The position numbers and the translations under genes were made by a program. Below are positions 1 through 12,400 of a stretch of DNA of 64,000 bases, piece after piece; the stretch's first letter is position 1, and each line of letters opens with the position of its first letter. The notes below the pieces were generated by a model, which had not been told where the DNA came from, made no database searches, and saw nothing but the letters and a program-made list of their open reading frames with translations. The stretch comes from Psoroptes ovis (taxonomy: Eukaryota > Arthropoda > Arachnida > Sarcoptiformes > Psoroptidae). The stretch is taken from positions 806,001-870,000 of the forward strand of contig PQWQ01000006.1 of the NCBI GenBank assembly GCA_002943765.1. The letters run 5' to 3'.

Positions 1-3000
1 ACTTGAAAAATTACGAAAATTTATCCATGATGAAATGGATAAAATGAATTTTATTTTATTTTAAATTCATTTGCAAGTAAACAAAATAAAGTAAAATTCA
101 ATACAGACTACCTTATTTTGTAAAAAAGGAATAGAAATAAATAAATCGTGTGTATTATTATCATAATCATTTGCTATTATCATCATCGACATCGACATGA
201 TATTTTTGTATTGTTATCACAAAATCTTTATGGAAATACTGTTTTTTTCTTCTAATTCAAAACACAATATGACCTTATTTTGATTGTTTGAAACATATAC
301 AAAAAACTTATTATAAAAGACTTGTATTTAATTAATAATTAATTATTGATAATACACCACTATGGAAAAAATAGCAGATGAAGTAAAGGATTAAAACGCT
401 GTATTAAGGCAAATACAAAAACAACAACAAGAAAAGAAAAATTGAAAAATGCAGCAATAGATTCGATTTTTCGTTTCGTTTGTTCGTTGAAATGCTTCAA
501 GATGAATGAATTACAAGATAGTAATCAATAAATGTGATACACGAATCAATAAAGAAATTGACTCGAAACAGCAACAACAAAATACTCCTGCACGATTAAA
601 CAATGATAACTGTTTTTTTGTTTTGTTTATTTTTAAATGCGAATTTTTTTCCATACAATTCAAAAATATAAAAAATAAATAAAATATTTGTTTCATCAAT
701 AATAATGATAATAAATGAACAACACAGACAAACACACAGAAGCATGATTGCAATTTAAGAAATAATAATAATAAAAAGAAAAAAACATCGGTACAATGGC
801 AAATAATGATAATAAAAATAAACAAATAATGATAATTATTGGAAATTTTAAAATCTTTAGTAGTTCTCCATTCAATTTTTCAAATATTGCAATGATAATG
901 AAGAATATTTTTGTTTTTGAACATTTTCAATTTAATGAATTCTTCATTATTATCTTTATTATCATTTCAAGGATAATAATAAAACGTCATCAATGTCCAT
1001 ACTCAAATCCTCATCAATGAAATGATCAATGAATCAATCAATATTCACTATTCTTGAATTCAAAATCAATTCAAATACAATTTAAATTCAAATTTTACAA
1101 CTAAAATACTTCTTGAACAAACAAACAAACATAAACTCAAGGTAGATAGGATGAAGAATAGCGAAAAACAAATCAACGATTCAGTTGATAATTGATAAAT
1201 TCGAAAAGAAAATTTAGTCATTTTTTCGAATGATAATAATAACCACAATTGATCATTATGATAACCAACACAATTGATTATTTATAATAATGATAATAAT
1301 AACATCAACAATAAACAAAAATATAGCAATAATTATAAACAATTTTCAAAGAAAAAACATTATATTCAAGACATTCATACATACAAACATTCGTTCATTC
1401 ACAATAAACAAATGATAATAATAATAGAAATAATAAAGATAATAAATCAATAATACCATCATCATACATTGAACATTAGGTACAAGGGAAAAAAATAGAT
1501 AAAAGAAACGATGATGAAACGATATTTAGGTAAAAATAATTTTCATCACCTGTATGTTGTTGTAGCTGTTGTTTGTATTGTTTGAATCAAATCAATTCAT
1601 ATTCAATCAATAACAATTCAATACAACTCAATACGAATCGATACAATACCAACTCAATTCAACACAAATCAATACAAACATAAATTATAAACATAAACAA
1701 CAAAACAAACATACACGAAATTGAAAATTCATCATTATTACAATGAAAATGGTTATTATTATCATCATTCATTCATTTTCTTGAGTAAATTTTAATTAAT
1801 CATAATTCTTCTTTTATTTATTCAACTATCTAAGTTTTCGTGGCTAAATGTATTAATAAAAATAAATTTGATTATAACCACCATTACCATCAACATCATC
1901 ATTATTACTATTATTGTAATTATTCAAATGGAAAAACCAAAAGAAAAATTATAATTATAATAATAATTTACATCATTATTTACAACACACACAAACGCAC
2001 ATAGATAGACTAATAAACACATTTAAGATTCATAAAACATGCAAGAAATAAACAGGTACACACAAACACACAGGTACACGCATATAATTCATGCAAAGAA
2101 ATCAACAATAGCAACAACAACAAATAATATCTACAAGTCATACTCATAACGGTGTTTAGTGTTTCATAGATTGTTTTTATTTAACTTGCTTCAAAATGAA
2201 TCGCGATTGGTTAATAATTATGTATTGAAAAATGGGAAAAAAATAATCAAAATTAATTGCTATATTCACATGATATATTCACACTTCATTGATATATTCA
2301 CACTACATTAAATCAATGAATAAATGAAAATTGAATGGAATGAATGAATAATTTTGAATTCAATATGAATATCTTGAATAAAAGAAAGAAATGTGTGTAG
2401 AAAACCAATTTTCCATTCATTCAGTTATTCATCGAGTTAATAATCGATTTAAGACTAAGAAAACTTGAACAAAAATAATTAATAATTACATAATTATTGC
2501 GTTTGTTTGTGTGTTTATTCATAGCCAAAAGCAATTTCACATTACACGTTTCATTGCATTTTCAGAGTATGTTCAAAAGTCCAAATTGTAAACATTTCGA
2601 AAGTAAAAAAAAGTCAGAAAAAAATAGGTGAAAACGCGTGTCAAACAATCATGATTTGAGATAACTTTCTCTTCTGATTTAATACTTTCAATGAATGAAA
2701 ATTCCAATTGAAAATTTGACCAGTTTTTAGTTGGTTGTCGGTTATTGTTTTACCATTCATTTTAAAATTAAGGTTTCAAAGGTGTGGAAAATGAAAAAAT
2801 TTTCGCTTTTCATTCACCATAATTACTCGAAATTTGATGCATTTTTGATATAGAAAAAATTCATTTACATTCATTCATTCATTTGACTGACATTTTCATC
2901 AAATCATTTCATTTCATTTTTACCATTATCATTATTATTATTAAGATTAGTATTTGTGTGTGTGTGTTTATTATACCTCAATCTAGCAACTTTGACTGAT

Positions 3001-3623
3001 AATTTTAATTATTTTTCATCATCTTAATTATTATCAAAATAATAATTATTAATAAAAGATAATTATGAACTCATTTTTTTAGATTGATTTGCGACTAGAC
3101 TCGATTTACATTCATCAATTGATTGATTAATTAATTAATCGAAAAATTCTTCAAAATTAACCAATTATCAATCATTAAATTGGCAATTGAAGCCTTTTCA
3201 CTTCTCATTTCTCTTGTTCTCTGTAGAACCAGACAACAATCAATCAAACAAGTTTTGGTTGTTGCGGATCGTCAAATAACCAAATATGAACCAATTGTCA
3301 ATCATTTTCTCAGTAAAAATCTATGATACACATTGAAAAATATTTGAATGGCGCCAAATACGCCATCTTATATCAGTAAAATTTGATTTTTGTTTGTTTT
3401 TCTATCAATCTACACTTGTCCTTGACACTTTTTAGATTTTTGAATTGAGACTTTAGTTAAGATTAGTATCGTTAGTGATTATCTTGGTGATATTTGGATC
3501 AATTTTGATTAAAAATTTTGTCAACACATTTTTTAAGGCCCAAAGAGGCCTTCAATTTATGTGTATGAGATTATTTAAACGTTCAAACATCGAAATTGAA
3601 ATTAAAAAATTAATCCAACTTAC
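1..3623. other. No exon recognised; probable long CLASP intron or intergenic DNA
   Basis: This stretch is A/T-rich low-complexity sequence with many short ATT, ATC and CAA runs. The CLASP gene to its right is read on the minus strand and its last visible exon ends in a good donor at 3623, so the DNA from there leftwards begins as intron. I found no conserved protein segment in any frame. The short open frames here are low-complexity and lack splice context. Confidence 0.5.
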
Positions 3624-5719
3624 CCAATGTTTTATGATTGTTGTTTTCATTTTTATTTCCATTACTTGTCGCATTGTTATTGTTGTTATTAGCATTAGTG
3701 TTAGTAGATGAGATGGCTGCTTCACCTGTGTTGACGATATCATCAAATTTAGCCAACAATGTATTCAACCTAAAATGGTAAAAATTGAAGAGAAAAAAGA
3801 GAATAAAAGAAGAATTATGACAAATGTATTCATTAAATTGTTAAATTTAATTATTCTTTAATTATTATTATCATCATTTAAATGAATGATCAAATCACAT
3901 TCAAACACGTGTTGCATGATTAGAATATTCATCAAAAACATTCAAAAAGAATCCAGAAACACAATTTTTCTCTGGAAAATCAAGATAACACAATGGAAAA
4001 TGCAATTCTATTGTTATTGTAATTTCATTTTCATTTGTAAAATAATAATTTTATGACATTTTTTTTGACAAATAAAAACATTAAAAATTCCTAACAAAAT
4101 AATTGCAATTTAAAATTGTTGATTATATTGCGTTGATTCATTCAACCAATTCATTAGCTATTTTGCGACTCGAGTGTATAATTTTTTGTATAATCATTTT
4201 TAGTTTTATTTTTTAGTTTTTAATGAATGCAAATTTATCAGAAATTCAATTTCACTTCATAATTTTCATTTGTGGTTGGCACTTGTCATTTTTTACACTA
4301 ATAATAATAAAAAAATAAAATGATGTTTACATACTTTTGTGCTGGCATTTGATTTGAATATTTTCGTAATAATTCATTACGTAAACGATCACCAACATGT
4401 TTATAAACACAGACCAATGTTTGCATTGATGTATCTCGTACTTGTAGATTTGGATCGGACATTAAATTTATTAATGGTAATATAAATTTTGATACATATA
4501 ATTGTCCATTAATTGAACCATGAACACCATAACGTATTAAACATTCTTGAAAAAATAAACATATTTCTTCGCGTACTTTTGAATTTTTATGTGTAAATGC
4601 TGGCATTAATTTTTCTAATATAATCTATTTGAAAAAGGAAAGAAATAAAAATTAAATTTTTAAATCAATCAAATCCAAAAATACAAATCACCTGTGGTGT
4701 TGAAACAAAACTCATTAATTTGATCAATAAAGTTTTAGCTTGTTCTCGTACACATTCTTTTGAATCACCAAGACGATCGATTGTTGGTCCAAGAACTTTT
4801 GCGAAATAAATTTAAATAAAAATAAGGAAAATCATATTTCACATCATGAATAATCAAACTTACTCGATGAAAGATATGGCCGTAAATCTTCTTTCATACG
4901 TATAGCTAAATGTGCTAAAATTTCTAAACCATTTTGGGCAACCTATGAAAAACGAAAAAAAAAGAAACAAAGAAAAACAATTGAAATTTTATGATTTAAA
5001 TTTGAATGAGAGCAAAGAATATGAATATGAACGATATGAATAAACAAATAAATAATGATATTCAAAACATGGAAATGAGATGATATTGACTAATAAAGCA
5101 TCAAAACAAAACAGTAAACAATATATGACGATGATTTATGATATTTATAAATAACCCTTTCATTATTTTTTGAATTTCATTTCATTCAAAAAGCTTACGT
5201 AAATCGTTAGTCGTCCATAACAAATGACAAATGAAAATGAAAGTGTATCAAATTTGATTTCTAATTCATATTTCTATGCATGTTTCACTAATTAAATTTA
5301 TTTTTATCTTTAATGTTTGTCTCACATTTTTTTCGTACATTCAATGAAATAATTGACTAATCAATGCTAAATGTTTGCTTATTAGTCGATAGATTCATGA
5401 TTGATATTTAAAATAAATTACGGAAACAAGGTGAAAATTATCGATTTATTAAATATCAAATATTTAAAATGTTTCAATTTCGATTTTTTACGTGAAATAT
5501 GCGATAATTGATTGACAATATATTTACCTTAAAATTACTATTATTCAACCAATGTATTGTTGAATCAATAAATGCACTAATATGTTCACATTCAATTGAA
5601 TTATCTTCGATATTTAAATATGCTAGTATATCATTACCGACTTGTAATTTCTTTTTCGTATCATTACTTGATAATAATGGTAAAAATTTATCAAGTGGTG
5701 ATGGTGGCGTTGAAGCCAT
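3624..5719 (-). CDS. CLASP: CLASP microtubule-binding protein, N-terminal TOG part (gene continues off the left edge)
   Basis: CLASP proteins bind microtubule plus ends and promote rescue through TOG (HEAT-repeat) domains. Five exons are visible: 5719-5528, 4942-4864, 4795-4692, 4624-4335 and 3769-3624; all phases agree. The start is the ATG at 5719 (MASTPPSPLDKF). Exons 1-4 encode a HEAT-type array with segments such as LEILAHLAIRMKEDLRPYLS, GPTIDRLGDSKECVREQAK and AFTHKNSKVREE, which fit the first TOG domain of CLASP/Mast/Orbit. Exon 5 gives LNTLLAKFDDIV followed by an Asn-rich linker, as expected just after TOG1. The model then ends at a good donor, so the rest of the protein (further TOG domains, SxIP region) must lie beyond position 1. 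The family call rests on remembered TOG1 patterns and is fairly secure. Confidence 0.8.
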
Positions 5720-6978
5720 GTTTATATAGTTTGTTTATGTTTATGTTTGATTAAAAATAATTAAAAATTTAGATAAAAATGATTGTCAAATAATAAAAAT
5801 CAACAAATAATTAATTTCGTTTCATTTCTATTTGCGCCAGGGCATTTCTTAAAGCCAGCACATTTTTTTTCAATAATTATTTTGTTCTAAAAAAATAATA
5901 ATGTGGATAGTCTTCATTAAATAAAGTGAATACAGTCACTAACTGAAAAAACGAATAGCACTTGTGGTTAAAACAATGATAATACTTGAAGATAAAGGTT
6001 GAAAATTGTAAATTAATTTTTGTTTTGAAAGAATGATTGTATCATCACAAATCACTTCTTGTCAAATGAATGATGATAATAATCAATGAAATCGGTTGAC
6101 ATTTATAAAAACAAAACCATAATCAATGGTTGAAATTCAAAATTTGTTCAATAATTTCGTAAAAACTTGACGATTATAAAGGGTTACAATCATTTACAAT
6201 CACGATTATTTACAAATTCGTTATAAATTCTTGAAATTTTTCGAAAAAATTTCAATTCAATTTCCCGGTATTCATTGATTTTGATGGCGATAATTTTGAT
6301 TTTGATTATTTTCAGAAAAAAATTCATTTGCTTCATTCATTTAACACATCAACAAATGTACAAAAAAGCAAACAAATTGATTATTTATTTATTGATGATT
6401 AAAATCTGAATATTTTCATCAGTTTTTTTTCTATTTTGAACAACATCAACAGCATCAGCAGCAGCAACAACAACAACAATAAAAACAACGTTAAACTTGC
6501 ATATGCAAAATAATAATAAAAATAATGAAAAAAATTGTAGTAAATTGCAGTAACTTTGGGTTAGCTTGAAAAATATAAACAAATGAATGAATCTCCAAAT
6601 ATTAAACCACAGAAAAGTTAAATTTTTTTTAGATGTCCAAAAGAAGTAGCAAATAATTGTGTTGTTGCTAATTGTTGATGATGAGCACAGTCAATGAGTT
6701 TTATTTATTTTTAGTGAATAATAAATGATAGCATGTATAAATGCACATTTATATATACGAATATAGTTATACAAACACATACAAATACACACACAAATGC
6801 ACATTAATAAATATATATGAACACGAATGAACGATAATTATGTTGCATGCATGCATTTTTGTGTATGCATGTATGGTAGGTATGAGAAAACATGTCCACA
6901 AAAAAAATTATAATTATAGAAATGCTATGTGTGAGTAGCATAGTATTATTTACAATGAGCTGTTTCTAGTCAAAAATT
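5720..6978. other. CLASP upstream region, no gene seen
   Basis: This is A/T-rich DNA upstream of the CLASP start. It contains a CAG/CAA-rich simple repeat near 6440-6490. No coding or RNA gene could be supported. It presumably holds the CLASP promoter and 5' UTR exons, but I see no decisive motif. Confidence 0.4.
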
Positions 6979-7076
6979 GCCGGAGGCATGAAAACTACGC
7001 TTTCGTAGCGCTCATAATGATAAGGCCGCTGACGTACTGGTACGTCTTTTCAACAATGCGCTTTGCAAGTCCCGGC
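6979..7076 (+). ncRNA. Candidate twister-type self-cleaving ribozyme
   Basis: A compact GC-rich element stands in very AT-rich DNA. GCCGG at 6979-6983 can pair with CCGGC at 7072-7076. Inside are a perfect hairpin CTACG/CGTAG (6995-6999 with 7004-7008) and a perfect hairpin GACGTAC/GTACGTC (7031-7037 with 7040-7046). Three unpaired patches, GCGCTCAT (7008-7015), AAGGCCG (7022-7028) and TGCAAGTCC (7064-7072), match remembered conserved strands of the rice Osa-1-4 twister ribozyme in the same circular order. The ends open after the TGCAAGTCC patch, as in a circularly permuted (P5-open) form. Cleavage would be expected between C7013 and A7014. The P1 and P4 helices are short or ambiguous, so this is a candidate only. 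Confidence 0.5.
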
Positions 7077-8760
7077 GTTCATTATTACGAATGAAGATTT
7101 TTGTTTTGGAATTTATTGTTATATCTGGTGTTTATACATACGATGCTTGTATTTATCTGTGTGTGTGTGTGTGTTTGTTGTGTGTGCATGCATTTGCGAA
7201 TATGGAGAATATGCAACACATTAAAAAAGTGATGTGTGTTTATTTGTGTGCACATAAAAGCAAGCAATCCATCGAATGCAGCAGTGAATGAAGAGAAATT
7301 TTCCCGAAAATTTTAGCGAAAAAAAAAATTTTCTATATCAAAATTCACAAAGAACGTTACCGAATATTTTCTAAATTTGTTCCGTAAAAATTATAAAATT
7401 TTCCGTTTTTGACAAGAAAAAACAAATATCATGATCGATGTTTGATTATCTTTGACAATTTCTTTTAATTTCTTCAAATCTTCTCGTGCCATTTGGCCTC
7501 ATACCACACCTTTCTTTAAGACAAATCCATTTACGGGCAATGAAAAAAGAAAAAATTGAATTTTTTTCTATTTTACTTTGTTTGTGCTCGTTGTTTATTT
7601 GATTATCTTGTTTTTCTTGTTTGTTTTTTTCGTTCATTTGTTGAATTGAATAAATAAATATCGAAAAATGTTTCGTATTAATCCATATTTATATATATCG
7701 GAGAAATTCGTTTATCTTCGAACATTTAATGCATTCTAATAAAAATGATCATCATAATCATCATCATAGATCGACAAACAACTGAATAATATTGAATAAT
7801 CAATGATTATTTTTTCTGATCACGATTTCTTTTCCCTCTTCTTCTTTTAGATCATGCTCGCTAATCTTCAAATGCTGATAATGTTAGTAATTTGATCATT
7901 TTTCTGATGATAATTATTCAATCTGATGATCAATCGATCTGATGGTTATATAAATATGATAAAGATTCAAGATCGAAAAGCTCTTGATTGATTTACAATC
8001 AAAGAAACGAAGGGAATGATAATAGATACTGATTCGTATTGATTCATAATATTTGAAGCTTCGAAATCTTGAAATCTTGATAATTGAAATCTTAAAATTT
8101 ACGATATATCGATGTTAATGGCTCGAATCAGAGATCAAAGACCATTCACTCGATCATATTTGTCTAATTGAGAGATTCAAAATGATTTTTCGATTTCAAA
8201 ACATCTTAATAAAGATTTGAAAATATCAATTCATGGATAGTGTTTTTTAAAGGAACTGAATATCCTCTCTAAAAAATGATTAAAATCCAAAATTCATTTA
8301 AAATTTTCACGTGATTCACGAATATTATCGATTCGATACACAGGCAGAGACAGGCACATACATTCGATTTTGAAATTTTGCTTTCCTTCATAATTATCAT
8401 CAAATGAAATGGTCATTATTAATGTAAAGTGAAAATTTTTCAATGTTTGTAAATTGAAATTGAAAAAAATGAATGAATTTTTTTTCAACCAAAGGAAAAG
8501 CAATGAACATGAATCAATAATTTCATGAAAGAGAATCATTTTATGAAAAGGTTTGGCCTTTTTTCAATTTCAATTTGTCAGTTTGTTTGAGAAATTAATT
8601 TTTTAAAAATTCAAAATTTTGACAAATAAACACATCGTTGTACAAACACACCTGCTTCTTCTTCGGCGATGTTTTCAAATGAAAATTTCAAAAACAATTT
8701 TCAGTAAACATTTCAAACATTATTCTCAATAAATTGAAAATTGAAATTTCAAATTAAATG
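7077..8760. other. Intergenic DNA with a TG microsatellite, no gene supported
   Basis: This is mostly A/T-rich DNA. A (TG)n run lies at about 7159-7176 and is followed by TG-rich sequence. Short open frames on either strand lack splice context and conserved content. No gene is supported. Confidence 0.4.
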
Positions 8761-8960
8761 CCGAGGCGAATGGCGCCTTTTTGCATCGATTATTGCGTAC
8801 AAATGATTCGCCTTGGAACCTAGAATTCATGGAACCGAGAATTCATGGACCCAAGAGTCAAGAATATGAACAGAAAAGCCAAACGACCAGGCCTAGCATC
8901 TTCTATATAGACGCCATGGTCCTTGTGGAACATGAGCGATAAGGCAAACCATTTCGGGAA
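8761..8960. other. Unexplained GC-richer patch with inverted and tandem repeats
   Basis: The base composition shifts clearly from its surroundings. AGGCGAAT (8764-8771) and ATTCGCCT (8807-8814) form an inverted repeat around a GGCGCC palindrome, extendable outward by CC on one side and GG on the other after one mismatch. It is followed by two tandem copies of a unit containing GAATTCATGGA (about 8823-8851). All six frames carry stops within about 45 codons, and I recognise no protein. It could be a worn mobile-element fragment or a structured RNA. Confidence 0.35.
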
Positions 8961-9056
8961 ACAAAATGATTATCGGCTTTATGTTTTTCTATAAATCATC
9001 TAAAATATTTGTTGTATAAATGTGCAGAATTCAAAAAAAATGTTTAACCTACTAAC

Positions 9057-9142
9057 CTAAAGAATGAATGAATGTTGTTGTCGTTGTTGGTTCTGCTGTC
9101 GCTGTCGTTACATCAATGATATCTTCGGTCATTGATGTTTGA
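9057..9142 (-). other. Orphan exon-like segment (86 bases)
   Basis: On the minus strand an open segment has a good pyrimidine-rich acceptor (TTGAACAG, before 9142) and a donor GTTAGT (9056-9051). It reads without stops through an ATG at 9132 as MTEDIIDVTTATAEP and then a Thr run. Its outgoing phase does not match CLASP exon 2, which starts in phase 0, and no partner exon was found. It may be an alternative 5' exon of CLASP or chance. Confidence 0.25.
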
Positions 9143-9475
9143 CTGTTCAAATATTAAACGAAAAAATTGTATATTTGTACAATTTGTACATAATAGTTTC
9201 CCGATAGGAAAGCAATCGAAAACAGATTTTGCCTTGATATTATTTTTCATTTTTATTTATTTATTTTTGTTTGGTTTGTAATTTAATCGATTTTCGATAA
9301 AATTTGCTCAATGAAAAAAAGAAAAATTCACTTCTCCAAAAGCCTTTGAAATACTCCAAATTGATACTGCCAATGAATGTGAAATATTTGAATATTTGTA
9401 GTCAATCAATTTTATCAAATTTTGACCCGAGAAAAATTATAAACAAATCTTCAATCATCAATATTTACACACACA

Positions 9476-12400
9476 ATGTCATTGAAATTCAATCAACAGC
9501 AGAAACAGTCTGAACATTATCGTCAATTATTAATAAATCGATCCAAGATAATTATTTTACCTGATGAACATCAGCAGCCACAACAACAGCAACAGCGACA
9601 AACAATAACATCGACTACAGTTAAAGAACAAATCATTGAATCGAATGATGATGATTTTCATGATAAACATAATAAAAAATTGAAAAAATCTTCAGATTCC
9701 AATAGTATTTTATTTGGAAATGAAATCGGTTATCCAAATGCAACACGTTTGGATAATTTTTTAGAGAATGATTCATTTTTACAAAATTTAAAGTTACGTT
9801 TTTTGAATAAAAAAATTTACGTAAGTAAATTCATTGTGTTTTTGAATCAATTATTCAACATGTTTAATTAATTATTAAATAATTAATTAAAACATTAGAC
9901 ATGCATCGAATCAACTGTGATAGCAATCAATCCATATGAATTATTGCCATTATATTCACAAGAAATAATTGCCGCTTATGAACATCATAATCTATTATCA
10001 TTACCACCACACATGTATGTATTTTGTAGTTTCTTAATTTTTTTAATGATAGTGACAATTAATTATGCTTAATCGACTATAATCAATCAATTTTTCTTTT
10101 GAAAAAATTCAAATACATTTGGAATTCATTGACTTTTTTTGAATAATTAGCTACGCTTTATGCGAATTTGTATTATATTGTTTAAAAGAACGAAATAATG
10201 ATCAATGTATCATTTGTTCTGGAGGTAATGATTGTGATTGAATGAAATTAATCATTTAAGATTATCAAAAAATGATTAATACTTTGTTCATTTGTATTCA
10301 TTTATTCAATCACAGTATCCGGATCTGGAAAAACTGAATCATTTAAATTAGCATTGAATTATTTTATCAATGGTTCTAGTGAACGTTCTGAATTGAATCA
10401 AATTAAACAACGTTTCAATTCAATTCCAATCGTTCTTGAAGGTTAGTATTTTTATGATACCGATTTTGTCGACATCTTATGTTTTGTATTATTAAAAATT
10501 AAAAAAAAAATAAAAATTTGACATTTCTAAGCATTTGGAAATGCAAAGACTGAAAGTAACAATAATTCAACTCGATTGGTAAGTTTAAGACTCTTCATTT
10601 TTGAATCGATTATTATTTTAAATCATTTTTTCAATTTATTTGATCGAAATTTTAGTTTTATACACTTGAAATTGATTTCGATTTCTTGGGCGATCCATTA
10701 GGCGGACAAATTGATGATTGTAATTTTTGAATTGAATTTATTTGTCTGATCATCTCAATAATCTAATTATTTTTCATTTTGTTCATGAAGATTTCATTGA
10801 AAAAACACGTGTTTCTAAACACGAAATTTATGGCTATAATTTTCATATATTTTATCAATTAATTGATGGTGCGGGATCAAATCTTTTGAGTAATTATCAT
10901 TCTATTTGATTTATAATGAAATTTCATCAATTATTTTATTTGAATTCGGTTTTAGAATTTCTTAAATTAAATCGTGACTTTGAAACTTATCATTTGTTGA
11001 AAGATAATGGAATCGATCAATGCTTTAGCAGCAATGGACATCATAATGTCAATCAATTTCAAAAAACAAAAGTACAATTTTGCCTTGAATTGATCTTTCT
11101 TTCTTAAATTATATTTAAATTACAATTATAGTCAAATTTACAAATACTTGGATTCACAGCCAATGAAATAATTGATATATTACAAATATTAGCATTCATA
11201 TTGAAACTTGGTAATGTTCAATTTTTGCGTAAATCTAATATTGACAGCACTGAAGGCTGTACAATATTCAATGATTTCGGTAAATGTCACATTTTTAATT
11301 TGATTCTATTGAATTATTAAACAGTCTTTTTCCTATCTCTTCCAGAAATACATGAAATATGTGATACATTCAATTTGAATTCAACATTATTTTTAGAATC
11401 ATTTACACATAGAATGGTTAAAAATAATTCTGAAATATTCATACAAGAATTATCAGCACAATCAGCTATAAAAATACGTAATACATTGTGTAAAGCATTA
11501 TATTTTCGTTTATTAACATGGATTATTGAAAAAATTAATGAATTAATCAAGGTGAATGGATAATATTATTTTTTATTTAAATTTAATTTTATATGATCAA
11601 TTTTCAATAGACAAAACCGTCGTTGAATCTGGCTAGAAACAATTTGTCATTATATGATTTTTTTGGTTTTGAAAATTATTATGTAAGTTGTTTTTTGTTT
11701 TGTTCTTTATTCAAATTGATCTATTATTATATTTTGCATTCATCTATGAATAGATTAATTTTTTCGAACAATTATTGGTGAATTATTTAGATGAAAAAAT
11801 TGTACAAGTATTTATTGATACAAATTTTCGCCAAAAACAAGAAGAATATATACGCGAAGATATTGGCTGGACTAGATTGGATCTGTCGACTAATGATTCA
11901 ATTTGTTATTTAATTGATCGAGTAATTTTTTATTCTTACAAATCGATAAAAATTTTAATTTTGATTATTTTTCAATGAACAAATAGCCTAGAACAGGAAT
12001 ATTTGCCATATTAAATGAAACATCGTCAAAATCGATATATTTTCGTGAAGAAATCTTCTACAAAGAATTGAATGATAATTGTTCAAATGATGTACACTTT
12101 ATTAATATAAATAGCCCAATTTATTTAAGTGATAATAATGGTAATGGTTATTATCTCCAAAGTCTTCCTATACGCCAAAGGCGTTTATCAACTGGTGATA
12201 TTTTAGCTCAATCTTCTTCGATACCACAGCTTTGTTTTGGTATTCGCCATTTCAATGAAAATGTATTAATTGTTCTTTTGAATTCTCTAAAATATCATTT
12301 TGATAATTTTATCCATTCTTAATTCAGGCAATTTATAGCGTGAATGGTTTCATTGAGAAAAATTCAGAACATTTAAATCGTAATTGGTCAAAATTTTTTT

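Noticed and set aside
511..1248. Open frames of 60-104 residues on both strands
   Set aside because: The translations are low-complexity Phe/Ile/Leu/Cys strings typical of A/T-rich DNA, without splice context or motifs.
7446..7637. Minus-strand frame ending FEEIKRNCQR and the overlapping MAREDLKKLKEIVKDN frame
   Set aside because: They look partly protein-like, but no matching acceptor or continuing exon was found.
8761..8820. Frame reading PFCIDYC, recalling the FCIDYR motif of reverse transcriptases
   Set aside because: Only five or six residues fit, a stop follows, and the flanking sequence shows no other pol motif.
9304..9513. Open frame overlapping the myosin start
   Set aside because: It is in a different frame from the myosin and has no conserved content.
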